Shown here one piece after another: positions 7,781 through 16,149 of a DNA stretch of 38,587 bases. The notes under the pieces are model-generated. The model did not search any database and was not told the origin of the DNA. It saw only the letters and a list, made by a program, of their open reading frames with translations. Position 1 is the first letter of the stretch. Each line of letters opens with the position of its first letter. The position numbers were made by a program, and so were the translations under genes. Source of the stretch: QAMH01 sp964435565 (GTDB lineage: Bacteria > Actinomycetota > Coriobacteriia > Coriobacteriales > QAMH01); the NCBI GenBank assembly GCA_964435565.1, contig CAYSZR010000013.1, positions 1 to 38,587 of the forward strand, read 5' to 3'.

Positions 7781-7915
7781 CTAAACGGTCAGGCACTTAC
7801 GTCCCTTTGCACGACGTGCTTTAAGGACATTGCGACCACCTTTGGTGGCCATACGCGAGCGGAAGCCATGGCATTTCGCGCGTTTACGTTTATTTGGCTG
7901 GTATGTACGCTTCAT
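7781..7915 (-). CDS. rpmH: 50S ribosomal protein L34
   Basis: A 44-residue basic protein beginning MKRTYQPNKRKRAKCHGFRS and ending in the KARRAKGRKCLTV region. This matches the L34 pattern (HGFRxRM-x-TKxGRxVLKxRRxKGR). A consensus AGGAGGA ribosome site precedes the ATG at 7915. It is the first gene of the minus-strand operon and marks the left border of the origin. Two cysteines (in KCHGF and RKCL) are less usual for L34. Confidence 0.97.
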   Translation of the reverse strand: MKRTYQPNKRKRAKCHGFRSRMATKGGRNVLKARRAKGRKCLTV

Positions 7916-7964
7916 TACAATTCCTCCTGGGGATATCCCCTGATACTCGTAGACAAGCCTTAGA

Positions 7965-7994
7965 ATTATATTACTCTAATAAAATATGAGTCAA
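7965..7994 (-). promoter_or_regulatory. Promoter of the rpmH operon
   Basis: On the minus strand: -35 TTGACT (plus 7989-7994), an 18-base spacer and -10 TATAAT (plus 7965-7970). Transcription would start near 7958, leaving a leader of about 40 bases. The leader carries a 12-bp palindrome, GGGGATATCCCC (7929-7940), ending 4 bases before the ribosome site, which could partly mask it. Confidence 0.75.
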
Positions 7995-8550
7995 GGTGTT
8001 TTCTTATAAAGAGATCTCCTTCACCGCCATCACCTTTAAAATATAGAATACATATCATTGAAATTCGGTTTATTCACATCATCAGTCCTTGTCTTTGTTA
8101 ATAATGTGGAAAACTCTCTAGTTTTTACACTAAATTTGATTGGTTTTTCGCACTTTTTCATACTTTTCTTTATCTAAAAATTTAATAAATAATTTTTTCA
8201 CACTCATTTTCTCGATTTTTTTGATAAATTCAAGCTTTTCCACAATCAAGAACGTTTGTACGTGCATAACTTTCTATATTTTTTTATTTTTCCTGCAGTT
8301 CCCTTCTTGACTTTGTATCTATTCTTTTGTTTTCCCGCTTGCTTTTTCATTTTTCTTTCGTTTATCAACATACGTGGAAAATATTGTGGATAACCATGAA
8401 ATCGCCTGTTTACAAGTTGTGTAAGTTTTCCATATACAGGTTTTCCCCTTTGGATTTATCGGGAGTTTTGGTACTCTTCTGAAAAGTCAATTGTGAATTT
8501 GATTGTGGATAACTCGATTTTTTCTTAATTAATGAAAAGGGGCGGATACG
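7995..8550. other. Origin of replication oriC (rpmH-dnaA side)
   Basis: AT-rich non-coding region where gene orientation flips from minus to plus. Perfect DnaA boxes (TTATCCACA) lie at 8385-8393 and 8504-8512, both on the minus strand. Near matches are TTTTCCACA at 8105-8113 (minus) and 8236-8244 (plus), and TTATCAACA at 8362-8370 (plus). Weaker ones are TTATGCACG at 8261-8269 (minus), TTTTCCACG at 8373-8381 (minus) and TTTTCCATA at 8426-8434 (plus). The stretch 8150-8230 is almost pure A/T and could be an unwinding element. The perfect box at 8504-8512 lies about 40 bp before the first gene, so DnaA may repress its own operon. Confidence 0.85.
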
Positions 8551-9303
8551 GTGGATGAAAGCGAAAACAATTCGCCTAGGTTCACGCCAACGCGTATAGC
8601 AATCTATGACGATGCTCTGGCCGCACCTCGAACAGTTGATATAAAGCCAACGGATATTTCTCAATATATAGAGCAAATCGCCGCTAAAACATACGAATTC
8701 GCACAACAAAAAGGAAGTTCTATTCCATATACCGTTATTAAAGAAGTGTGTGAAAACTTCATCCATGCTGAATTCAGAGAGCCTTGTATTTCCATTTTAA
8801 ATGATGGAAATACAATAAAATTTACCGATCAGGGGCCTGGAATATTCGATAAGGAACGGGCGCAGCTACCAGGGTTCACCTCGGCAACCACTGAGATGAG
8901 AAAATATATCAAAGGTGTCGGGTCTGGGCTTCCAACTGTTAGAGAATACCTTCGCTTCTCAAATGGAAGACTTATTATCGAAGATAATATTAGAGAGGGA
9001 ACGGTAGTTACCATTCAGGTAGAAAGAGATAAACCAAAACAAACAGCGGTGGTTTTTAGAGAAACGCCAAACCAAAGTGAATTTTTTGACCGTGATCTGA
9101 GCGAGCGCGAATACAATATTCTCATTCTTACGCAAGAAATGGGTCTCATCGGGCCTACGGAAGTCAAACAAAACCTCGATATAAGTCTCGCGACAGGACA
9201 TAGAGAACTTGAAAAGCTCGAGGAAAAGGGACTTATCAAGAAGACGGAAAACGGAAAAAAGAGAATGCTGACTGACCGCGGCATGTCATTTCTGAGCAGA
9301 TAG
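8551..9303 (+). CDS. GHKL-type ATPase with C-terminal winged helix, upstream of dnaA
   Basis: 250 residues, no membrane segment. Residues about 40-160 form a Bergerat-fold ATPase of the anti-sigma/RsbT/histidine-kinase class. The N-box is E65-VCE-N69 with F-I-H-A following, the G1 box is D93-Q-G-P-G97, the G2 box is G122-V-G-S-G-L127 and a G-T pair lies at 150-151. There is no HisKA helix, so it is not an ordinary histidine kinase. Residues about 180-250 look like a MarR-type winged helix (TEVKQNLDISLATGHRELEKL, then EEKGLIKKTENGKKRMLTDRG, each read from the sequence). The start is GTG with AGGGG 9 bases upstream. dnaA starts 8 bp after its stop and has a poor ribosome site, so the two are probably co-transcribed and coupled. 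The position suggests a role in initiation or its regulation; that is inference. I know no established function. Confidence 0.9.
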   Translation: MDESENNSPRFTPTRIAIYDDALAAPRTVDIKPTDISQYIEQIAAKTYEFAQQKGSSIPYTVIKEVCENFIHAEFREPCISILNDGNTIKFTDQGPGIFDKERAQLPGFTSATTEMRKYIKGVGSGLPTVREYLRFSNGRLIIEDNIREGTVVTIQVERDKPKQTAVVFRETPNQSEFFDRDLSEREYNILILTQEMGLIGPTEVKQNLDISLATGHRELEKLEEKGLIKKTENGKKRMLTDRGMSFLSR

Positions 9304-9311
9304 GCTGGAAT

Positions 9312-10820
9312 ATGGATAAAGATGAAATCTGGCATAAAACGCTTACTCTTCTTCTTGAGAATGTTGAAGAAGATGATCCTAAGAGTGTTTTTCTCAATCT
9401 TTTATCGCCTGTTGGTATATTTGGTGATCAATTCGTCTTTCTCGCCGAAAGCACCCCTGTCGAATCTTGGGTGAGGAAGAACTACTTGGGTGAAATGCAA
9501 GAGATGCTTCTTGCTGTAACCGGCCGTTCACTCACTATAGGTCTGGCAACTAGCTCATCGCAGAAAGACATGGCTGCTCAACAACCGCAGGCATCAGTTG
9601 ATTATCAACCGGCTATACCCACGCAACCAGAACAACCTCAACAAGAACCAGAATGGATGAATCAATATATTGATCCTTCTTCCTTGCGAAACCAGGGTAT
9701 GCAAGAAAATATGGCCGGGGCAGAAGAAATGGAAAAAAGAGGGTTCGAATACAGCCCTTCTCCCGGAAGCGGCGATCAGGCTCTTTTCTCTAAATGCACG
9801 TTTGATACCTTTGTTGTAGGAAAATCAAACGAATTCGCTCGTGGTGCTGCTCTTGCAGTTGCAGAACAACCTGGTATCGCCTATAACCCTCTTTTTATAT
9901 ATGGAAATTCAGGATTAGGGAAAACACATCTGCTTGTTGCAATAGCTAATTATGCAATGCAAAACTTTCCTCGCATGGCCACCCGTTACGTTTCCGCAAA
10001 TAAATTCCTAAACGACTACGTCATGGCAACACAACATAACCAATGGGGAAACTTCAATATCAAATATCATCAGGTAGACATACTTCTTGTTGATGACGTC
10101 CAATACTTAGAAGGTAAAGACGAAACGATCAATCAGCTTTTTAATATTTTCAACGAGATGACAAACCAAAATAAGCAAATCGTCCTTTCAGCAGACCGCG
10201 CCCCTAAAGATATAGATATGGACGATAGAATGAGGTCTCGTTTCATCTCCGGCCTTCTCGCAGATATCAAGCCTCCTGATTATGAGACGCGTCTTGCCAT
10301 CCTTAAAAACTACCTTTCCCGCGTTAATCAACATACAAGTTTTTATGGCAATATTCCCGATAATGTCCTTTCATATCTCGCTGATGTAGCTACTTCTAAT
10401 ATTCGTGAGATGGAGGGAGCCATAACAAGACTTGTCAGCAATATGACTCTTTTGAAAAAAGACACGATCAGCATTGAAGAAGCTCAAGAACTGTTACAGG
10501 ATTTCTTCCCTACAATCGCAGATAAAAAGATAGATATATCCCTTATTCAAAGCGAAGTTGAACATTTCTTTGGAATAAGCCACGAGGATATGATTTCGTC
10601 GAAGCGATCGAAAGGAATTACCAACCCTCGTCATATTGCTATCTATCTTTCCCGTTATATGACGGAAGAGTCTCTTGAATCAATTGGGAAAAAATTTGGT
10701 GGGAGAGACCACACAACCGTTATGCATAGCGTTAACAAGATAGAAAGGGACCAAAAAGATAACAGGGTTCTCTTCGATCAGCTCGAACAATTAAACTTGA
10801 AGATCAGCAAGCATGGATAA
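9312..10820 (+). CDS. dnaA: Chromosomal replication initiator protein DnaA
   Basis: AAA+ initiator that binds DnaA boxes, opens oriC and loads the helicase. 502 residues. Domain I is residues 1 to about 85; a Gln/Pro-rich flexible domain II follows (about 90-150). The AAA+ domain has Walker A G198-NSGLGK-T205 and Walker B (ILLVDDVQYLEGK). Domain IV carries the signature GGRDHTTVMHSVNKIE for box recognition. The ATG lies 8 bp after the preceding ATPase gene, with only a weak GGA upstream, so translation may depend on readthrough from that gene. dnaN follows after a 225-bp AT-rich gap. Confidence 0.98.
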   Translation: MDKDEIWHKTLTLLLENVEEDDPKSVFLNLLSPVGIFGDQFVFLAESTPVESWVRKNYLGEMQEMLLAVTGRSLTIGLATSSSQKDMAAQQPQASVDYQPAIPTQPEQPQQEPEWMNQYIDPSSLRNQGMQENMAGAEEMEKRGFEYSPSPGSGDQALFSKCTFDTFVVGKSNEFARGAALAVAEQPGIAYNPLFIYGNSGLGKTHLLVAIANYAMQNFPRMATRYVSANKFLNDYVMATQHNQWGNFNIKYHQVDILLVDDVQYLEGKDETINQLFNIFNEMTNQNKQIVLSADRAPKDIDMDDRMRSRFISGLLADIKPPDYETRLAILKNYLSRVNQHTSFYGNIPDNVLSYLADVATSNIREMEGAITRLVSNMTLLKKDTISIEEAQELLQDFFPTIADKKIDISLIQSEVEHFFGISHEDMISSKRSKGITNPRHIAIYLSRYMTEESLESIGKKFGGRDHTTVMHSVNKIERDQKDNRVLFDQLEQLNLKISKHG

Positions 10821-11045
10821 TGTTGATTAGTATGTATATAACTGGTTGATAATTGGTTGAAGGATTCTTAACAATCTTCACTTGAAAGAATCCCTGTTGA
10901 ATAATGCGGTGGTTTTCAACAAAGAAAGTACAGTAATATATGTTTCTGAACAGGAAAGACGGCAAGTATTCACAATTGCACCTGTTTTATTAATGTTATT
11001 AGATTTATATATATATTTATTTATTAATTATAGGAGTGGATTCAC
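10821..11045. other. dnaA-dnaN intergenic region, possible second origin half
   Basis: Non-coding, 225 bp. It holds four TGkTGA-type repeats (10821-10829, 10843-10852, 10854-10860, 10895-10904) that resemble degenerate DnaA boxes. There are inverted repeats GGATTCTT/AAGAATCC (10862-10869/10886-10893) and TGTTGAA/TTCAACA (10895-10901/10915-10921). A GTATTCACA box one base from TTATTCACA lies at 10966-10974, followed by an almost pure A/T run (10985-11030). A box next to an A/T tract is the layout of a DNA unwinding element. The dnaN ribosome site AGGAG is at 11032-11036. Confidence 0.5.
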
Positions 11046-12146
11046 GTGAGGCTTAAAATATCAAAGAGCGATTTACTGAATGCCCTCAACATCGTCATAA
11101 AGGGGATGTCATCAAGGTCGACTCTTCCTATCCTTTCAGGAATCCTCCTCGAGACAACTGATCAAGGAAAGCTCGTCTTTCAGACAACCAATCTCGAGAT
11201 ATCTATTAAACATACAACTCAGGCAAATATTGAAGAACCCGGAAGATGCGTTATTCCAGGAAAGCTCTTTATGGATATTGTAAAAAGTCTTCCCGATGCA
11301 TCAGTGGAAATAGACTCCCAGCAGGAGCAAACAAAGATTTCCTGTCTCGATATATCGGTTACTCTGCTTTCTCTCAACCCTGCTGATTTTCCCTATTTCC
11401 CACAAATAGATCCGACAACAACGATTACTCTTCCTCCCTCTGATTTAGACGAAGCAGTACATTGTGTTGGAAGAGCGGTCTCACGGGATGAATCCCGAGC
11501 AATTCTTACAGGTATCCTTCTCTCTGTTAAAGATAAGAAAGCAACATTTGCGGCAACTGATTCGTATCGTCTCGCTGTCTTCGAGCTTGCCATGCCAACA
11601 GCCGAAGTGGATGATTTTCAGGCAATAATCCCTGGTAAATCATTTGAAGACATGTCAAGGATTGCCCAAGATACGGAATCTATAGCTATTGGATTCTCTG
11701 ATAATCAAATTATTCTTGAATTTGGCGAGACTGTTTTTGTTAGCAGGAAGATCGAAGGAACTTATCCAAACTACCGACAGCTTATTCCCGCCGATCACTC
11801 AATATCTATTCAGGTAGATACACAAGAACTGATTACATCTATAAAGAGAGTAGCACTGCTCGCTCAATCTCATACGCCTATAAAATTTCAATTTTCCGCT
11901 GAAAACCAAACAGCAACTATATCTGCAAACACGGCAGACGTTGGAGGGGCAACCGAAACAATAGCTGCTGAAATCGACGGGCCGAGCATAGAGATAGCTT
12001 TTAACCATCAATATATACTTGATGGTCTAAATATGATCAAAGGTGACACAATCATTGAATTACAGACATCCGTTAAGCCTGGAATTTTCAAAAGCTCCGA
12101 GAAAAAGGACTTTCTCTATCTTGCCATGCCGGTAAGACTTAGTTGA
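11046..12146 (+). CDS. dnaN: DNA polymerase III beta subunit (sliding clamp)
   Basis: Ring clamp that tethers polymerase III and many repair proteins to DNA. 366 residues, the normal size for three clamp folds. The N-terminus MRLKISKSDLLNALNIV and the C-terminal FLYLAMPVRLS (the usual Y-x-x-MP-x-R-L ending) are typical. The start is GTG with AGGAG 9 bases upstream. recF starts 13 bp after its stop, in the standard dnaA-dnaN-recF order. Confidence 0.97.
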   Translation: MRLKISKSDLLNALNIVIKGMSSRSTLPILSGILLETTDQGKLVFQTTNLEISIKHTTQANIEEPGRCVIPGKLFMDIVKSLPDASVEIDSQQEQTKISCLDISVTLLSLNPADFPYFPQIDPTTTITLPPSDLDEAVHCVGRAVSRDESRAILTGILLSVKDKKATFAATDSYRLAVFELAMPTAEVDDFQAIIPGKSFEDMSRIAQDTESIAIGFSDNQIILEFGETVFVSRKIEGTYPNYRQLIPADHSISIQVDTQELITSIKRVALLAQSHTPIKFQFSAENQTATISANTADVGGATETIAAEIDGPSIEIAFNHQYILDGLNMIKGDTIIELQTSVKPGIFKSSEKKDFLYLAMPVRLS

Positions 12147-12159
12147 TTATCTCTAGAAA

Positions 12160-13323
12160 ATGTCTCTCAGGATAAAAAGTATAGAACTGGATAATTTTCG
12201 AGGATACAGCCATCTGCATATACAAGATCTTGAAGAACTTGTTGTTGTAGTTGGTCAAAACGCCGTCGGCAAGACGAATATCATTGAGGCAATCCAACTG
12301 CTCACAAGTGGGATTTCGTTTAGAAGATCATCTTGGGCAGATATCATATCCTGGGACCATGAAAAAGCATTTCTCAAATTGATTGCTGAAGATGAAAAAC
12401 GTCGTATTGAACATGTAATTACAGTAAAAGATAACGAAAGAATTTACGAGATAAATGGGAAGAAAAAGCAACTTTCATCTTTCCAGGGGAATTTTCCCTG
12501 CGTTCTCTTTATTCCAGACGATCTTCAGCTGATTAAAGCAAGCTCTATAAAACGCAGAGATGCAGTTGATTCGCTTGCGGTTCAACTTTCCAAGCAATAT
12601 TCGTCCTTACGTTCCAACTACCAACAAGTTATAAGGCAAAGAAATCTCCTCATCAAACAAGGCGCCTGCCAAGAAGAGCTTCTCGAATCCTGGAATGAAA
12701 GTCTTGCTATTCACGGATCTCGTCTCTGTTTAAGTAGATGGAGGCTTTTTACAAGACTATCCGAACATATGAAAACGGTATATCAACAAATAGTTCCTGG
12801 TGAAAGACTTGATACTGTCTATATACCCTCGTGGGATAGATTTGATGAAAAAAATAGACAGAGAGGAGACAGAGCAGAATATATCGAAGACGAGATTAGG
12901 ATACAGACCGATCTTGAAAGTATAGAAAAGAAGATTATAGAAGCACTGCCTACTATCAAAGAAGACGAAATACGCAGGGGAACTACTCTTATTGGACCAC
13001 ATAAGGACGAATTGGCCTTTTTTATAAATGGTAGAAATGCCCGACTTTTTGGTTCCCAAGGACAGCAAAGAACCATTGTGCTTGCTATGAAAATTGCAGC
13101 GGTAAAACTTGTTCAAGAAATAAAAGGGGTAGAGCCTGTTCTCTTGCTAGATGATGTGATGTCAGAGCTTGATGAGAAACACAGGGAATCACTTACCGCA
13201 TTTACCGAGAAGAACGCACAAACATTTATCACGACGACAGATAGCGGTTATTTTTCAAAAGAATTCTTAGATCGTGCTTATGTCTTACGCGTGCCCATTA
13301 AAGGCACGCGTTACGAGTATTAA
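12160..13323 (+). CDS. recF: DNA replication and repair protein RecF
   Basis: SMC-like ATPase that helps load RecA at gaps with RecO and RecR. 387 residues. The P-loop is G32-QNAVGK-T39, preceded by the LDNFRGYSHL strand typical of RecF. The ABC signature reads FGSQGQQRT and Walker B is PVLLLDDVMSELDE. Just 13 bp separates it from dnaN. The ribosome site is weak, so expression may depend on coupling to dnaN. Confidence 0.96.
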   Translation: MSLRIKSIELDNFRGYSHLHIQDLEELVVVVGQNAVGKTNIIEAIQLLTSGISFRRSSWADIISWDHEKAFLKLIAEDEKRRIEHVITVKDNERIYEINGKKKQLSSFQGNFPCVLFIPDDLQLIKASSIKRRDAVDSLAVQLSKQYSSLRSNYQQVIRQRNLLIKQGACQEELLESWNESLAIHGSRLCLSRWRLFTRLSEHMKTVYQQIVPGERLDTVYIPSWDRFDEKNRQRGDRAEYIEDEIRIQTDLESIEKKIIEALPTIKEDEIRRGTTLIGPHKDELAFFINGRNARLFGSQGQQRTIVLAMKIAAVKLVQEIKGVEPVLLLDDVMSELDEKHRESLTAFTEKNAQTFITTTDSGYFSKEFLDRAYVLRVPIKGTRYEY

Positions 13324-13406
13324 TGATTTTATGACACGACTTACAAAACATAAGGTATATTGAAAATACACCTAAACGCAACAATTATGTATAACGGGGG
13401 TGTTTG

Positions 13407-13967
13407 ATGGAAGGCCGCAGCGTTGGCTCTGAAATCAAGAATCTTGTAGATGACCTTGAGAGGGCGAACCCCGACCTTTCCGCAACAGCACGTGTCAAAA
13501 AAGCCTGGAATACAACTGTAGACAGCAGTATCCGCGAGCACGTGACAGCGGTATTTGTGGTACCGAACACTGAAGCGAGCGAAGTAATCATCTATATAGA
13601 CAGCTCTATATGGGCAACTGAATTAACCATGCAAAGTGAATTACTGAGACTTCAATTAAATATTGAACTTACTCATACAGCCGAGGATGTTACATACCAG
13701 AATCGTAAAGCAGAACAAGTTGAGAAACTCACATTCAAAGTATCGAAAGAGCAATACACCAGCAAAGAAAAACGTTTGACAACTTTTGAGTTACTCGAAC
13801 GTGAAGAAGAAAAGATCAAAAGGGTAAAACCGATCGAGCTGGATGAAGAAGAACTACAAAGTATTCAAGAGGCTGCTGCCCATATAGAAAACGACACATT
13901 GAGGGAAGCGGCGTATTCTGCGGCGAAGAAAAGTCTTGAATGGAAAAAAGGGCTCGAAAACCAATAA
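13407..13967 (+). CDS. dciA: DUF721 family protein, DciA-type helicase loader
   Basis: 186 residues. Residues about 10-95 match the DUF721/DciA KH-like domain: the VKKAWNTTVDSSIREHV helix, then a beta strand pair and the DSSIWATELTMQSELLRLQL segment with the family's W-A-x-E-L core. DciA proteins recruit the replicative helicase DnaB in bacteria without DnaC/DnaI. The C-terminal half is charged and helical, with no recognised domain. Placement between recF and gyrB matches the actinobacterial order, where this gene is conserved. The start is the ATG at 13407 with GGGGGTG upstream; a TTG directly before it is less likely. Confidence 0.85.
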   Translation: MEGRSVGSEIKNLVDDLERANPDLSATARVKKAWNTTVDSSIREHVTAVFVVPNTEASEVIIYIDSSIWATELTMQSELLRLQLNIELTHTAEDVTYQNRKAEQVEKLTFKVSKEQYTSKEKRLTTFELLEREEEKIKRVKPIELDEEELQSIQEAAAHIENDTLREAAYSAAKKSLEWKKGLENQ

Positions 13968-14152
13968 TCATAAATGTATAGAATTACCAAAACGCCTTTA
14001 AAGGCTCTTAGGCTTAATTTAAGCGATTTTAATAAGTAAAACGTGTAATTGTACTAACTAGAAAAAAGAACGCCTTAAAGAACAATATATTGTGTTTTAG
14101 ACTAAAAAACTAATGTAAATGAAATACAATATCAAAGAATATGTGCATTGGT

Positions 14153-14178
14153 GGAAGCGTGTCTTATGACACGCTTCC
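14153..14178 (+). promoter_or_regulatory. Stem-loop in the gyrB leader
   Basis: Perfect 11-bp stem GGAAGCGTGTC/GACACGCTTCC with loop TTAT (14153-14163, 14168-14178). It ends 9 bases before the AGGAG ribosome site of gyrB. There is no T-run after it, so it is not an ordinary terminator. It could affect gyrB mRNA stability or translation, or mark a DNA site sensitive to supercoiling. Confidence 0.55.
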
Positions 14179-14196
14179 AATAGCGTTAGGAGAACA

Positions 14197-16134
14197 ATGC
14201 CCGAAAAACAAGGTTCATATGGAGCACAGGATATTCAGATTCTCGAAGGTCTGGAGCACGTGCGTAAACGACCGGGTATGTATATTGGATCAACAGGCCC
14301 CAGGGGACTTCATCATCTTGTATATGAGGTAGTCGATAATTCTGTTGATGAGGCACTTGCCGGATTCTGTAATAGAATCGATGTCATACTCAATAAAGAC
14401 GGATCATGCAGCGTTATGGATAACGGGCGCGGCATACCGGTTGAAAAGCACCCCAAACGGCGCAATATGTCGACACTCGAAGTGGTATTGACCATTCTCA
14501 ACGCCGGCGGAAAATTTGGTGGTAACGGTTATAAGGTGTCTGGCGGCTTGCATGGTGTTGGAGTCTCAGTCGTCAACGCCCTTTCCGATAAACTTATTGC
14601 ACAGGTAAAACGCGATGACTCAATCTGGGAAATGGAGTTTTCCCGGGGTAAGACCGTTCGAAAGATAGAAAAAGTGGGAAAATCCCAGGCAACTGGTACC
14701 ACTATCACATTCTGGCCTGACCCAGAAGTGTTTCAGACGGTCGAATTTGATTTTGAGATACTGCAGAAACACTTCCGTCAGACCGCATTTCTTAACAAGA
14801 ATCTTAAGATTGTCTTTACAGATGATCGTGGCGAAGAGCCTGTAACTGAAACCTTCCAATATAAGGGAGGTATCGTCGACTATGTGAAATTTGCCGATGA
14901 AGGTAAAGAACCCATCAATGCCAAACCTATCTACTTTGAAGCGGAAAGTGATGCCGGTGAAGTTGAGATAGCTTTGCAATGGACGACTAACTACAACGAG
15001 GTAGTGCGCTCTTTTGCAAACAATATCGACACGGTTGATGGTGGCACTCACCTCGAGGGATTTAGAAACGCGTTGACGCGCACTATGAATGAGTATGCGC
15101 GCAAGCAGAATATCCTGAAGGAAAAGGAAGAAAACCTTTCTGGTGAAGATTGCCGAGAGGGCCTTACGGCTGTCATTTCTGTGCGCTTACATGAACCGCA
15201 GTTCGAAGGACAGACAAAAACCAAGCTGGGAAACCCCGAAGTTCGCGCGCTTGTTCTTGGTGCGGTAAATAAGGGCCTTGCTGAATATATGGAAGAGCAC
15301 CCCAAGCCAGCGCGGGCAATTGTCAATAAAGCCGTCCAAGCTGGGAAAGCACGCGCGGCAGCGCGCAAGGCACGCGATCTTACGCGACGTAAAGGCGCGC
15401 TCGAAGGAGCTGGTCTACCCGGTAAGCTCGCAGATTGTTCTGTGCGCGACCCAGCGCTGACCGAACTGTACATCGTCGAGGGCGATTCCGCAGGCGGTTC
15501 TGCAAAACAGGCGCGCGAGCGTAGCTATCAGGCAATTTTGCCATTACGCGGCAAGATTCTCAATGTAGAGCGTGTGCAAGAGCATAGAGCCCTTTCCAGT
15601 GACACCATTAATTCACTGATGACGGCAATCGGCACGGGCTACGGCGAAACTTTTGATGCTGATAAAGCACGTTACCATCGCATCATTATCATGACCGATG
15701 CTGATGTAGACGGCGCTCATATCGCTATCTTGCTCCTTACCTTCTTCTTCCGATTCATGCCAGAGCTAATAGAGCGAGGCTATATCTATATTGCCTGCCC
15801 ACCACTTTATGGTTTGAAAAAGAAAAATTCGCGTACGGGTAAAGTTATCCAGTATCTCTATAACGAAGATGCACTTAAAGAGTGTATGGATAATCTTGAT
15901 AATCCCGATAAATATGACATTCAAAGATATAAAGGCTTGGGCGAAATGGACCCTGAGCAACTTTGGGAAACAACAATGGATCCCGAAAAGCGAACGCTGC
16001 GACAAGTGACCATTCAAGATGGGTTTGAAGTAAGCCGTGTTGTAAGCGAGCTTATGGGTACCGATGTTGAATGCAGAAAAGTATTTATTACAAAGCACGC
16101 TCGTGATATCGACGAGCGATTCTTGGATATCTAG
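14197..16134 (+). CDS. gyrB: DNA gyrase subunit B
   Basis: ATPase subunit of gyrase, which introduces negative supercoils with GyrA. 645 residues, the shorter Gram-positive form without the E. coli insert. The GHKL ATP site shows EVVDNSVDEA (E44, N48), DNGRGIPV from D75 and GGLHGVGVSVVNALS from G117. The TOPRIM domain has E428-G-D-S-A-G-G, with the DADVDGAH metal pair further on. The C-terminal QRYKGLGEMDPEQLWETTMD segment is typical. An AGGAG site lies 4 bases before the ATG. gyrA follows after 15 bp. Confidence 0.98.
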   Translation: MPEKQGSYGAQDIQILEGLEHVRKRPGMYIGSTGPRGLHHLVYEVVDNSVDEALAGFCNRIDVILNKDGSCSVMDNGRGIPVEKHPKRRNMSTLEVVLTILNAGGKFGGNGYKVSGGLHGVGVSVVNALSDKLIAQVKRDDSIWEMEFSRGKTVRKIEKVGKSQATGTTITFWPDPEVFQTVEFDFEILQKHFRQTAFLNKNLKIVFTDDRGEEPVTETFQYKGGIVDYVKFADEGKEPINAKPIYFEAESDAGEVEIALQWTTNYNEVVRSFANNIDTVDGGTHLEGFRNALTRTMNEYARKQNILKEKEENLSGEDCREGLTAVISVRLHEPQFEGQTKTKLGNPEVRALVLGAVNKGLAEYMEEHPKPARAIVNKAVQAGKARAAARKARDLTRRKGALEGAGLPGKLADCSVRDPALTELYIVEGDSAGGSAKQARERSYQAILPLRGKILNVERVQEHRALSSDTINSLMTAIGTGYGETFDADKARYHRIIIMTDADVDGAHIAILLLTFFFRFMPELIERGYIYIACPPLYGLKKKNSRTGKVIQYLYNEDALKECMDNLDNPDKYDIQRYKGLGEMDPEQLWETTMDPEKRTLRQVTIQDGFEVSRVVSELMGTDVECRKVFITKHARDIDERFLDI

Positions 16135-16149
16135 GAGGGGAGGTAACGT

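Noticed and set aside
8410..8766. Minus-strand open frame overlapping oriC and the ATPase gene
   Set aside because: Runs antisense to a well-supported gene and through DnaA boxes; no family resemblance.
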